Under the pieces are notes generated by a model. It did not search any database. It saw only the letters and a program-made list of their open reading frames with translations, and had not been told where the DNA came from. The position numbers were made by a program, and so were the translations under genes. Of a stretch of 64,000 nucleotides of DNA, positions 31,806-40,180 are shown one piece after another (the first letter of the stretch is position 1; every line of letters starts with the position of its first letter). The stretch lies in contig JBGPCZ010000002.1 of NCBI GenBank assembly GCA_041482015.1, positions 1 to 64,000 of the forward strand, given 5' to 3'. The DNA is from JACQFK01 sp041482015 (lineage in GTDB: Bacteria > Planctomycetota > MHYJ01 > JACPRB01).

Positions 31806-34001
31806 GTGAGCGCGCTGGCCGAACGCATGGCGCCCGTGGCGGCGCGACTCGGACGGCTCCGCGGATCCATCAAGCAGCTCTTCGCCCTCGACGGCCTCTC
31901 GCGCCTGGTCCTCGCCCTCCTCGCCTTCGCCGCCGTCACGTTCCTCGCCGACTGGGGCCTGGACCTCCCCATTTACATCCGTGTCGTCTTCCTCGCGGGC
32001 GGTCTCGGGCTGGCGGGATGGATCCTGGGCCGGCGGGTCTTCAAGCCCCTCGCCGTCCGCATCAGCGACGACGACCTCGCGATCTTCGTCGAGCGGAACT
32101 TCCCCGAGCTCAACGACAAGCTCATCTCGGCCATCCAGCTGACGCGGGACCCCGGCACGTCCCCGAGCGGAGCGATGTTCACGAACTCCCCCGAGCTCGT
32201 CGAGGCCCTCGTCGCCGACGCCGAACAGTCCACCGCGCAGCTCGACTTCCGGCGCGTGATCGTCCGCGGCCACGTCGGGAAGATCGCCGGCTGGGCCGCG
32301 ACCGCCGTCGCGATCCTGCTGGCCGCCTCCGCGGCGAGCGCGGTGGTGCGGAATTACGTCTCGATCTACGCGCGGCGCATCGTGGGCCTCAAGGTCTCCT
32401 ATCCCCACCGCAACCACCTGAAGGTGCTCGACTTCACCGACAACCGGAGGGTCGTCGCCCGCGGGGACGATCTTACCGTTGCCGTCGAGTCCGACGGGCC
32501 GACCGACCCCTCGAAGGTCCTCCTGTCGTACACGTTCGACTCCAGCGAGAAGGGCGAGGAGCGGATGACGCCGCTCTCCGGACGCCGCTTCCAGTTCCTG
32601 TTCACGCGCGTCACCGGCCCCTTCTCCTTCACCGTGCAGGGCGGCGACCACCATCCCACCGACGAGACTTACCGCGTCGACATCGTCACGCCCCCCGCGG
32701 TCGACGCCGTCCGCGTTTTCTACGAGTACCCGCCCTACATGCACAAGCACAACACCCCGCCCGACCGGCCCGAGGCGGCGGGCAACGTCGTCGCGCCCTT
32801 CTTCACCAAGGTCCGATTCGACGCGCAGTCGAACGAGGATCTCAAGGGCGTCACGCTCCTCGTGGGCCTCAAGGGCAAGGAGAAGACCACCGAGCTCGAG
32901 GTGAAGAAGGACGCCCAGGGGCGCGCGCGCCTCTTCTCCGGGGGGTTCGAGATCGGCGACGTCTCCAGCGAGTACGAGCTCAAGCTGCGGGCGGAGAACG
33001 GCCTCTCCAACCGCGACCCCATCCGGTTCGCGGTCAAGGGCGTGAAGGACGAGCCGCCTCGGATCACGGTGCAGGACCCCGTGGGCGACGAGTTCATCAC
33101 CGAGCTCTGCGAGCGCCCGCTCGAGATCAAGGTGGAGGACGACTACGGCGTGGCACGCATCATCCTCGAGTACCACGTCGTCTCCCAGCAGCCGGAGAAG
33201 ACCTCCAAGGACTGGGTGGGCGTGGAGTTCAACCGCGAGCAGAACTCGCGGGAGTACGGGGAGCTGGCGATCCTCAGCCAGTACGTGTTCGACGTCTCCA
33301 AGCTCAAGCTCACCGCGGGCGACCACGTCGAGCTCCGGTTCCGGGCCGAGGACTTCAAGGACATCGGGGGCCGGAACGCGTCGACCTCCAAGGTCTACAA
33401 GCTCTCGGTGGTCTCTCTCGGCACGCTCGAGAAGGAGCTGCAGGACGCGATCGAGAAGATCAAGATCCTCCTGCGGACCCAGAAGGCGAAGCAGGAGAAC
33501 GCCTGGACCCGCACGGGCCGGCTCATCCAGAACTTCGGCAAGCTCGACTCGCTCACGCCCGAACAGCAGGGCGAGGTCCGCCAGGCGGGCCTCGACCAGA
33601 ACGAGATCACCTCGAAGCTCGACGGCGCCCGCAAGGACATCCGCCAGATCCAGCGCCGCGGCGTCTACAACAAGATCTACAACGAGACCGCCGCCCAGAA
33701 GCTCCAGGGCGCGATCGACGAGCTCGACGGGCTGATCGGCGTGCCGGGCGACGCCACGAAGGACGGCATCGCCCGCGTCGCCGCCGCGCGGCTCGACCAG
33801 TCGGCCAAGCTCAAGACCGGCGCCGAGCGGACCGACGCGCTTCGGGACGCGCAGGGCCGCCAGAGCCAGGTGGCCACGGGCATCCAGAGGGCGCTCGACT
33901 TCCTCGACAAGTGGTCGAGCTACCAGGAAGTCATCCGCATGGCGCGCGAGCTCAAGGAAGAACAGGACAAGAGAAACAAGGCGCTCAAGGAAGGAAAGTA
34001 G
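31806..34001 (+). CDS. DUF4175-like multi-span membrane protein with large extracytoplasmic region
   Basis: The 731-residue protein starts at GTG 31806, three bases after the previous stop. Three membrane helices lie near 32-50, 55-73 and 156-178. Between the second and third is a cytoplasmic segment with DDDLAIFVERNFPELNDKLISAIQL. After about 190 the protein is extracytoplasmic: beta-rich Ig-like stretches (LKVSYPHRNHLKVLDFTDNRRVVARGDDLTV, KVEDDYGVARIILEYHV), then helical regions with IQRRGVYNKIYNETAAQKL. The layout matches DUF4175 proteins of Planctomycetes and Bacteroidetes. It is co-transcribed with the coiled-coil protein below. Confidence 0.8.
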   Translation: MSALAERMAPVAARLGRLRGSIKQLFALDGLSRLVLALLAFAAVTFLADWGLDLPIYIRVVFLAGGLGLAGWILGRRVFKPLAVRISDDDLAIFVERNFPELNDKLISAIQLTRDPGTSPSGAMFTNSPELVEALVADAEQSTAQLDFRRVIVRGHVGKIAGWAATAVAILLAASAASAVVRNYVSIYARRIVGLKVSYPHRNHLKVLDFTDNRRVVARGDDLTVAVESDGPTDPSKVLLSYTFDSSEKGEERMTPLSGRRFQFLFTRVTGPFSFTVQGGDHHPTDETYRVDIVTPPAVDAVRVFYEYPPYMHKHNTPPDRPEAAGNVVAPFFTKVRFDAQSNEDLKGVTLLVGLKGKEKTTELEVKKDAQGRARLFSGGFEIGDVSSEYELKLRAENGLSNRDPIRFAVKGVKDEPPRITVQDPVGDEFITELCERPLEIKVEDDYGVARIILEYHVVSQQPEKTSKDWVGVEFNREQNSREYGELAILSQYVFDVSKLKLTAGDHVELRFRAEDFKDIGGRNASTSKVYKLSVVSLGTLEKELQDAIEKIKILLRTQKAKQENAWTRTGRLIQNFGKLDSLTPEQQGEVRQAGLDQNEITSKLDGARKDIRQIQRRGVYNKIYNETAAQKLQGAIDELDGLIGVPGDATKDGIARVAAARLDQSAKLKTGAERTDALRDAQGRQSQVATGIQRALDFLDKWSSYQEVIRMARELKEEQDKRNKALKEGK

Positions 34002-34010
34002 GAGGCGATT

Positions 34011-37000
34011 ATGCACCGGTCCCTCGCGGCGATTCTCCTGGCCGCCCTGGCGCTCCCCGTCTTCGCGCAGCCGCAGGACAAGACGCAGGACCAGCAGCGC
34101 ATCGCGGAGAACCTGCGCAAGCTCGAGACCAAGATGCATGAGCTGGTGGACCAGCTCCGCGCCAAGGGGCAGGAGCAGTACGCCGCCAAGCTCGAACAGG
34201 GCCTCAAGAAGCTCCGCGAGGATTTCGTCGGGGTGAAGATCCAGAGGGTGATCGAGGAGCTGAGCAAGAACAACGTCAACCTGGCGCTCGAGGCCGGCGA
34301 GCAGGTCTCCAAGTCGCTCGAGAGCCTGATCGCGCTCCTCGAGGACCGCACCGACCCCAAGGAGCTCGAAAAGAAGATCGCCGAGCTCCAGAACGCCCTC
34401 CAGAAGACGCAGGAGATCCTCAAGAAGGAGGAGGAGATCCTCAAGCAGAACAAGGACCTCACCGGCCAGATGGAGAAGGAGATCGAGCAGGCCCGCAAGG
34501 ACCTGGCCGACCTCATCGAGCAGCAGAAGGAGCTCCGGTTCGAGACCGAGAGCGGGAAGCCCTTCGAGCTCATGCAGAAGATGGAGGAGCTGGCCAAGGA
34601 GATCGAGAAGCTCCAGGGCGAGCAGAAGAACGTCGAGAAGGCCTTCGACGAGGCGAAGTCCAAGGAGCTCCGCGATGTCGGCGAGCTCGCCAAGAAGCTG
34701 AACGACCTGATCGACCGCCAGGAGAAGAACCGGAAGGACCTGGAGGACCAGGCGTCGAAGTCGTCCGCGATCGACAAGGCGATGGCGGAGATGAACAAGC
34801 TGATCGAGGACCAGAAGAAGGCGCGCGCGGAGGCCGCGAAGTCCGCCGCGGAGCCGGCGAAGGCCAACGGGAAGGCGCAGGAGAAGGAGCAGAAGGACCT
34901 GACCGACCGCACGTGGGGGCTCGGGAACGACCTCTTCCACTCCAAGGCGCTCGAAGCGAAGGACAAGGAGAAGGTCCTCAAGCCCCTCTCCGACGCCTAC
35001 AACTTCCAGGAGGCCGCCAAGCAGGGCCTCGAGGAGAACGCGTTCGACCTCGCCAAGGGCGACCAGGACCGCGCGCTCAAGGAGCTGGAGAAGGCGCGCG
35101 ACGAGCTCAAGAAGGTGAAGGACGGCGCCGACAAGGCGAAGCCCGAGGCCGCGGCCAAGCTCCAGAAGGAGCAGGAGCAGATCCAGAAGGACTCGAAGGG
35201 GCTGGCCGACGCGATGAAGGAGCAGTCCAAGGCCTCCGAGGCCCAGAGCCCCGCGACCGCGAAGGCGCTCGAGAACGCCGGGCAGAAGACCGAGCAGGGC
35301 TCGCAGAGCGCGCAGCAGGCCCAGCAGGACATGCAGAAGGGCCAGAACGAGCAGGCCGGCAAGGACCAGCAGCAGGCGCTCGAGAAGATGAAGGAGGCCC
35401 GCCAGGAGCTCGAGAAGCTCCAGAACGCGATGGCCCAGAAGGACACGCCCAAGTTCGGCGAGTCCGCGAAGAAGCAGGAGGAGCTCTCGAAGAAGGCGGC
35501 CGAGCTCGCCCAGAAGCTCAACGAGATGGCGCGCACCCCCGCCGCCCAGATGCAGACCCAGGACGCCCAGGCGCAGCTCCTCGAGGCGACCGCCGAGATG
35601 AAGGGCGCCGAGCAGAGCATGCAGCAGGGTTCCGAGCAGATGCAGAAGGGCCAGTCCGGCCAGGCCCAGCAGTCCCAGGCCCAGGCCCAGCAGAACATGG
35701 AGAAGGCCAAGCAGGCGCTCCGGAACGCCAAGGAGCAGATGAACGAGAACAAGGACCCGAACTGGAAGGAGCTCGCCGAGAAGCAGAAGAAGCTCGAGGA
35801 GCAGCTCCAGCAGAAGGTCTCGAAGGTGCTGGAGCAGAAGGCCAAGGAGGAGAAGGACGAGAAGCGGGCCGACAACCTCAAGCAGGCGGCCGAGAAGTCC
35901 CAGCAGGCCCAGGGGGACATGAAGCAGGCCCAGCAGAACCTGGACAAGCAGCAGCCCCAGGGCGCGCCGGCCGCCCAGCAGCAAAAGGACGCCCAGAAAA
36001 AGATGGAGGAGGCGAAGAAGAAGCTCGACGACCTCGCCAAGCGGCCGCTCAACGACGAGGAGAAAAAGAAGGCCGAGCAGCTCGCCAAGAAGCAGGAGCA
36101 GAACAAGAACCTGACCGACGAGCTCGAGAAGCAGCTCGAGCAGATGGCCAAGGAGCAGGCCAAGCGCAGCGCCCAGAGCGCCAAGGGCAACATGCAGCAG
36201 GCCCAGAAGAACCTCCAGCAGAGCCAGCCCAAGGACTCCCAGGACGACGAGGAGAAGGCCATCGAGGACCTCAAGCAGGCCGAGCAGGAGCTCAAGGACG
36301 CGATCGAGGAGCTCAAGCGGCAGGCGGAGGAGGAGCAGATGGTCGAGCTCCAGACCGAGCTCCGGAAGATCATCGACGTCCAGGAGAACATGATCAACAA
36401 GGTCACCAAGGACCTCGACGAGAGCCGGAAGAAGAAGGGCTCGCTGGACCGCCTCGAGGTGACGAAGTCCAAGACGCTCGCCAAGTCGCAGAAGGACCTG
36501 TCGGTCAGCCTCCAGGAGATCGACAAGAAGCTCAAGGGCGACAACGTCGATGTCTTCCGCTACGTGATCTCGAGCGTCATCGGCGACATGAACGACGCGT
36601 CGTCCAACCTGAACGAGTTCGAGACCGGCCTGAAGACGCAGGACCTGCAGGCCGAGGCGGTCCGGAAGATGAAGGACCTGCTCGAGGCGTTCGACATCAA
36701 GCGCAAGCAGTCGAAGGGCCAGGGTCAGGGGCAGGGCCAGGGCCAGGGCGGCGGCAAGAAGCCGCTCGTGCCGGACCTCGTCCAGCTCAACATGATGAAG
36801 AAGCTGCAGGAGCAGCTCCTCCTGCGGACGAAGGACGTGCGCAAAGGGTACCGCACGGACCGGGACGACATGGCGCCCTCGGAGAAGCAGCTCCTCCGGC
36901 GGCTGTCCGACGAGCAGGACAAGCTGGGCGACCTGATGAGGCGGTTCATTGACAAGTTCGACGAGCAGAAGAAGAAGTACGACAAGGAAAACGATCCGAA

Positions 37001-37016
37001 GCGGGGGGATGAGTAA
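34011..37016 (+). CDS. Giant exported Gln/Lys/Glu-rich coiled-coil protein
   Basis: The 1001-residue protein has a signal peptide (MHRSLAAILLAALALPVFAQ) and is then almost wholly charged or amide helix, built from Lys, Glu, Gln and Ala with Leu at heptad-like spacings; Cys, Trp and Pro are nearly absent from the core. Coiled coil covers about 25-870. Near residue 904 lies a low-complexity GQGQGQGQGQ linker, followed by a more ordered C-terminal segment (LVQLNMMKKLQEQLLLRTKDVRKGYRTDRD). Similar proteins accompany DUF4175 proteins in Planctomycetes. A periplasm-spanning rod or peptidoglycan-linked scaffold is plausible, but no function is established. Its stop overlaps the next start (TAATG). 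Confidence 0.88.
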   Translation: MHRSLAAILLAALALPVFAQPQDKTQDQQRIAENLRKLETKMHELVDQLRAKGQEQYAAKLEQGLKKLREDFVGVKIQRVIEELSKNNVNLALEAGEQVSKSLESLIALLEDRTDPKELEKKIAELQNALQKTQEILKKEEEILKQNKDLTGQMEKEIEQARKDLADLIEQQKELRFETESGKPFELMQKMEELAKEIEKLQGEQKNVEKAFDEAKSKELRDVGELAKKLNDLIDRQEKNRKDLEDQASKSSAIDKAMAEMNKLIEDQKKARAEAAKSAAEPAKANGKAQEKEQKDLTDRTWGLGNDLFHSKALEAKDKEKVLKPLSDAYNFQEAAKQGLEENAFDLAKGDQDRALKELEKARDELKKVKDGADKAKPEAAAKLQKEQEQIQKDSKGLADAMKEQSKASEAQSPATAKALENAGQKTEQGSQSAQQAQQDMQKGQNEQAGKDQQQALEKMKEARQELEKLQNAMAQKDTPKFGESAKKQEELSKKAAELAQKLNEMARTPAAQMQTQDAQAQLLEATAEMKGAEQSMQQGSEQMQKGQSGQAQQSQAQAQQNMEKAKQALRNAKEQMNENKDPNWKELAEKQKKLEEQLQQKVSKVLEQKAKEEKDEKRADNLKQAAEKSQQAQGDMKQAQQNLDKQQPQGAPAAQQQKDAQKKMEEAKKKLDDLAKRPLNDEEKKKAEQLAKKQEQNKNLTDELEKQLEQMAKEQAKRSAQSAKGNMQQAQKNLQQSQPKDSQDDEEKAIEDLKQAEQELKDAIEELKRQAEEEQMVELQTELRKIIDVQENMINKVTKDLDESRKKKGSLDRLEVTKSKTLAKSQKDLSVSLQEIDKKLKGDNVDVFRYVISSVIGDMNDASSNLNEFETGLKTQDLQAEAVRKMKDLLEAFDIKRKQSKGQGQGQGQGQGGGKKPLVPDLVQLNMMKKLQEQLLLRTKDVRKGYRTDRDDMAPSEKQLLRRLSDEQDKLGDLMRRFIDKFDEQKKKYDKENDPKRGDE

Positions 37017-37750
37017 TGAGTGCCATGAGATTGCTGGGCTGGCTCTGCGTCGTGCCGTTCGCCCTGTGGGTCGGGGCGGCCTTCGCCCAGGACAAGCCCC
37101 AGGATCCGGAGAAGCCGAAGCCGGACGACAAGTTCCGTCCCGAGACGCCGAAGAAGGACGAGGAGGAGGACCTCACGCCCGAGAAGGCGATGCAGATGCT
37201 CAAGGAGGTCCGCGAGCTCCAGGAGCTGGCGGCAGAGCTTTTGAACGCCTCGGCACAGGGGAAGGCGCTCGAGACGGAGCAGGCCCTGCTGGCGAAGCTG
37301 AAGGGCCTGCTCAAAGACGAGGACAAGGCCGATCCGCAGGCGGCGCAGAAGAAGATCCTCGAGAAGATCGAGCGCCTGATGGGGAAGTCCGAAGGGAACC
37401 AGAAGGACGCGGTCGACAAGATGGGCGAGATCATCCGGAAGGCGAAGTCGGGACAGGGGCAGGGCCAGGGGCAGCCGAAGCCCGGCGAGAAGCAGAAGCA
37501 GCAGCAACAGCAGCAGGCGCAGCGCCCCCAGCAGCCGTCGAGCCCCGCGACCTCCCCCTACGATCCGAACCGCCAGGGCGACCCGATCAACAAGTTCCGC
37601 TCCAAGGGCGACCGGACGGCCCGGTGGGGCGACCTGCCGTCACGCCTGCGCGAGCCGTTCCTGAACGGCAAGCGGGACCTCGACGACTACCCGCCCGAGT
37701 TCCAGCAGCTGCTCAAGGAGTATTTCGAGAAGATGATCGGCGACAAATAA
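37016..37750 (+). CDS. Exported charged protein with C-terminal WGDLP-type domain, tandem copy 1
   Basis: The 244-residue protein starts at ATG 37016 (or ATG 37025) overlapping the upstream stop. It has a signal peptide (about 1-25, ending GAAFAQ), a charged Lys/Glu/Pro segment (KFRPETPKKDEEEDLTPEKA), a helical region (MQMLKEVRELQELAAELLNA), a Gln-rich stretch of about 30 residues, and the C-terminal motif RWGDLPSRLREPFLNGKRD-LDDYPPEFQQLLKEYF. The last motif recurs in planctomycete proteins next to DUF4175 genes. The following gene is a duplicate. Likely periplasmic partner of the coiled-coil protein. Confidence 0.85.
   Translation: MSAMRLLGWLCVVPFALWVGAAFAQDKPQDPEKPKPDDKFRPETPKKDEEEDLTPEKAMQMLKEVRELQELAAELLNASAQGKALETEQALLAKLKGLLKDEDKADPQAAQKKILEKIERLMGKSEGNQKDAVDKMGEIIRKAKSGQGQGQGQPKPGEKQKQQQQQQAQRPQQPSSPATSPYDPNRQGDPINKFRSKGDRTARWGDLPSRLREPFLNGKRDLDDYPPEFQQLLKEYFEKMIGDK
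37124..37224 (+). repeat. 101-bp block identical to 37898-37998
   Basis: Copy 1 of a stretch shared exactly between the two tandem exported-protein genes (from GACGACAAGTTCC to CTCCAGGA), while flanking parts of the same genes show scattered synonymous differences. The patchy identity suggests recent gene conversion or unequal exchange between the copies. Confidence 0.85.
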
Positions 37751-37807
37751 CAGCCCGTGGTAGAATCGGAAGTGGCTGAAGTGGAAGTGGATGCGAGGAG
37801 GTCGGTC

Positions 37808-38527
37808 GTGAGACGTTCGTGGATCCTCTGGGCGGCCCCGTTCGCGCTATGGACGGGCGCCGCGTTCGCGCAGGACAAGCCCGACGCTCCGAAGCCCGAC
37901 GACAAGTTCCGTCCCGAGACGCCGAAGAAGGACGAGGAGGAGGACCTCACGCCCGAGAAGGCGATGCAGATGCTCAAGGAGGTCCGCGAGCTCCAGGACT
38001 TTGCGGCGGAGCTTTTGAACGCCTCGGCGCAGGGGAAGGCGCTCGCGACCGAGAAGGAGCTGATCGACAGGATGAAGAAACTGCTCGACGAGGACAAGTC
38101 CAACCCTGAGGCCGCGCAGAAGAAGATCCTGGAAAAGATCGAGCGCCTGATGGGGAAGTCCGAGGGGAACCAGAAGGACGCCGTCGACAAGATGGGCGAA
38201 ATCATCCGGAAGGCCAAGGCCTGCCAGGGGAGCGGCTCGTGCAACAAGCCCGGCGACCCGCAGCAGCAGAAGCAGTCGCAACAGCAGCAGGCCAAGAAGC
38301 CGCAGCAGCCCTCCAACCCCGCCATCTCGCCTTACGAACCGAACCGCCAAGGCGACCCGATCAACAAGTTCCGTTCGAAAGGGGAACGGACGGGCCGGTG
38401 GGGCGACCTGCCGTCGCGTCTCCGCGAGCCCTTCCTGAACGGCAAGCGCGACCTCGACGATTATCCGCCCGAGTTCCAGCAGCTGCTCAAGGAGTACTTC
38501 AAGGAGATCTCGGGGGGCGAGAAGTAA
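37808..38527 (+). CDS. Exported charged protein, tandem copy 2
   Basis: I chose GTG 37808 because a GAGGAGG ribosome site ends seven bases before it and a signal peptide follows directly (RRSWILWAAPFALWTGAAFAQ); an upstream ATG (37757) would add 17 acidic residues ahead of the signal. The 239-residue product parallels the previous one through every segment, including the C-terminal RWGDLPSRLREPFLNGKRD and YPPEFQQLLKEYF. It differs in the Gln-rich part, which here contains two cysteines (ACQGSGSCNK). It closes the 30660-38527 run; a terminator-like hairpin follows. Confidence 0.85.
   Translation: MRRSWILWAAPFALWTGAAFAQDKPDAPKPDDKFRPETPKKDEEEDLTPEKAMQMLKEVRELQDFAAELLNASAQGKALATEKELIDRMKKLLDEDKSNPEAAQKKILEKIERLMGKSEGNQKDAVDKMGEIIRKAKACQGSGSCNKPGDPQQQKQSQQQQAKKPQQPSNPAISPYEPNRQGDPINKFRSKGERTGRWGDLPSRLREPFLNGKRDLDDYPPEFQQLLKEYFKEISGGEK
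37898..37998 (+). repeat. 101-bp block identical to 37124-37224
   Basis: Copy 2 of the exact repeat inside the second tandem gene; spacing between the copies is 774 bases. Recombination here would fuse the two genes in frame. Confidence 0.85.
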
Positions 38528-38550
38528 GCCGGGACCCGCAACACCACGAG

Positions 38551-38585
38551 GGGCGGATCCCCAAGGGGGGCCGTCCTTATTTCTT
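38551..38585 (+). terminator. Probable intrinsic terminator of the 30660-38527 operon
   Basis: GGGCGGATCCCC and GGGGGGCCGTCC can pair imperfectly (about 9 of 12 positions) across a 2-base loop, followed by TTATTTCTT. It lies 23 bases after the last gene of the run. Confidence 0.45.
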
Positions 38586-38671
38586 CCCCGCGAAGAGGGT
38601 TGAAAGTCCCCGGCGCAACGGGGACCTCCCGGGCGGGGTAGGACATACGGGGATCGAAGAGGAGGCTGCTC

Positions 38672-39472
38672 ATGGGTACCGCTCTCTTGGCGCTCGCGTA
38701 CACGCTCACCGCCGCCTTGGCGCAGGAGCCCAAGGATCCTGAGACCATCCTCCAATCCTTCGACTCGGAGCTCCAGAAGGGGATCAAGACGGCGCCCAAG
38801 GATCCCTCCACCCGGACCAAGCTCATCGCGACCTCCAAGGTGGTCTTCGACCAGGACATGAAGAGCGCGACGCTCAAGGCCCCCCGGTCGAAGTGGGACT
38901 GCCACCAGCAGTACATCGAGAACCTGATCGCGGCCGAGAAGCGATACGGCGATGCGGACACGAAGGTCGAGCGCGTCGCCTGGCTCGCCGCCAGCAAGGT
39001 CGTCCTCCAGTTCCGGCTCACCCACGCCAACGAGCCCGCCGACAAGCCGACGACGGACGAGGCCTTCACCGAGCTCTTCACGGCGATCGACAAGGTCCGG
39101 AAAGACTTCCCCTCCCCGAACAGCGCCGACGTGCGGACGCTGGGCTACTCCGCCGCGAAACAGGTCTTTAGCGACCGGCTGGCGACGGCGCGGGCCTCGG
39201 GGCGCGACCCGCAGTCCGCCTACGCGGAGCACCTCATCAAGGTCGACAAGGAGTATCCGCTTCCCCAGGCGGCCCCTCCGCCCAGCCAGGCCTCGGCTGC
39301 CGCCGGCAAGACCAAGTCGGCGGGGGGCGGCAAGTCCCCGAAGGGCGGGGGCGGCGGCGATACCCCGGCCCCCGAGAAGAAGGAGACGGACTTCCACACG
39401 GAGCCCAACCAGCTCCTGAAGACCGCGGCCAAGGCGGCCTTCGATCGCGCGCTCGCGGCCCCGAAGCAGTAG
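38672..39472 (+). CDS. Exported protein of unknown function
   Basis: The 266-residue protein starts at ATG 38672 behind GAGGAGG and has a signal peptide (GTALLALAYTLTAALAQ). The body (about 20-200) is helical with a repeated element: KLIATSKVVFDQDMKSA, AWLAASKVVLQFRLTHA, LGYSAAKQVFSDRLATA and LLKTAAKAAFDRALAA, each an Ala/Lys-Val/Ala-F-x-x-x-L pattern. A flexible Ala/Gly/Lys linker (about 205-240) precedes the last repeat. No known family is recognised. It stands alone after a probable terminator. Confidence 0.8.
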   Translation: MGTALLALAYTLTAALAQEPKDPETILQSFDSELQKGIKTAPKDPSTRTKLIATSKVVFDQDMKSATLKAPRSKWDCHQQYIENLIAAEKRYGDADTKVERVAWLAASKVVLQFRLTHANEPADKPTTDEAFTELFTAIDKVRKDFPSPNSADVRTLGYSAAKQVFSDRLATARASGRDPQSAYAEHLIKVDKEYPLPQAAPPPSQASAAAGKTKSAGGGKSPKGGGGGDTPAPEKKETDFHTEPNQLLKTAAKAAFDRALAAPKQ

Positions 39473-39476
39473 GGGA

Positions 39477-40139
39477 TTACCACCGCCCCTTCCGGAGCAG
39501 GAGCCAGGGGAGAGCGCACGCGCCGGCCACCACGCCGGCCATTCCCGCCCAGCCTTTCATCGCCTCGGCGTTCGCCGCCACGTCCGCGGGATCCGGCGAG
39601 AGGAGCAGGCCCGGCGCCGGATCGCGCACGAGGACGCGGCGGTCCCCGAGGCGGCCCACCACCGTGACCTCCGCGGAGAAGGGCAGCCAGTGTTGAGTCA
39701 TCCGGTAGTCGGTCTCCGAGAAGAACGGCCCGAGGCAGCCCGCGCTCTCATAGTCCGTCGCGCGGCGCGGGCCCTTGACTTCCGTGGGCGGGTCGGCGAC
39801 TTCGACCTCCTCGCCTCCCACCGTCACCGTGAACGTTGCTATCCGCGAGGAGTCCTGGGTCGTGTGCCAATACCGCCGCCGCGAGACCAGGCGCCAGGCC
39901 GGCGATTCGAGCTCCTCCTCGTGCAGTCGGTACCAGAGGCACGGCCCGATTCCGCGGACGTCGAGCGGCTGGAGAATTTTCACCGTCCCGTGCACGGCGA
40001 CCCCTTCGCCCGGCGCGCCGCGGGCGATGAAGCGGGTGAGCGAGCGGAGGCGTTGGGCCTGGCGCAGGCTCTGCAGGCTGATCGATCCAAGCCACGCGAC
40101 GCCGGCGCCGCCAAGGACCAGGAGGAGGATCCAAGACAT
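39477..40139 (-). CDS. GIDE-domain-like membrane protein
   Basis: The 220-residue protein from ATG 40139 has an N-terminal membrane helix (MSWILLLVLGGAGVAWLGSI), a beta-rich central domain, and a C-terminal helix (about 193-214). The central part follows the GIDE pattern of MUL1-like proteins: GVAVHGTVKIL, GPCLWYRLHEEELES, FTVTVGGEEVEVADP, and HWLPFSAEVTVVGRLGDRRVL. In animals GIDE is linked to a RING E3 ligase; bacterial copies lack RING and their role is unknown. It sits 41 bases downstream of a Ser/Thr kinase gene on the same strand, so the two may work together at the membrane. Confidence 0.7.
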   Translation of the reverse strand: MSWILLLVLGGAGVAWLGSISLQSLRQAQRLRSLTRFIARGAPGEGVAVHGTVKILQPLDVRGIGPCLWYRLHEEELESPAWRLVSRRRYWHTTQDSSRIATFTVTVGGEEVEVADPPTEVKGPRRATDYESAGCLGPFFSETDYRMTQHWLPFSAEVTVVGRLGDRRVLVRDPAPGLLLSPDPADVAANAEAMKGWAGMAGVVAGACALPWLLLRKGRW

Positions 40140-40180
40140 GGGGGGGTCCCGGACAGCGTGCCCGGGAACGCGCGGAGGGG

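Noticed and set aside
30699..35984. A 1761-codon open frame on the minus strand, opposite the FecR-like, DUF4175-like and coiled-coil genes
   Set aside because: It is a by-product of GC-rich third positions and CAG/AAG/GAG codons, whose complement reads as Leu-rich CTG/CTT/CTC. The plus-strand proteins have signal peptides, domains and ribosome sites; this one does not.
36719..36752. Short CAGGGC/CAGGGG tandem repeats, considered as a repeat array
   Set aside because: They encode the (GQ)n hinge of the coiled-coil protein. The unit is six bases and there are no spacers, so this is not a CRISPR or minisatellite locus.
38586..38660. GC-rich hairpins ahead of the 38672 gene as a riboswitch
   Set aside because: A GTCCCC/GGGGAC stem is present, but I could not match the region to any known riboswitch core, and no metabolic gene follows.
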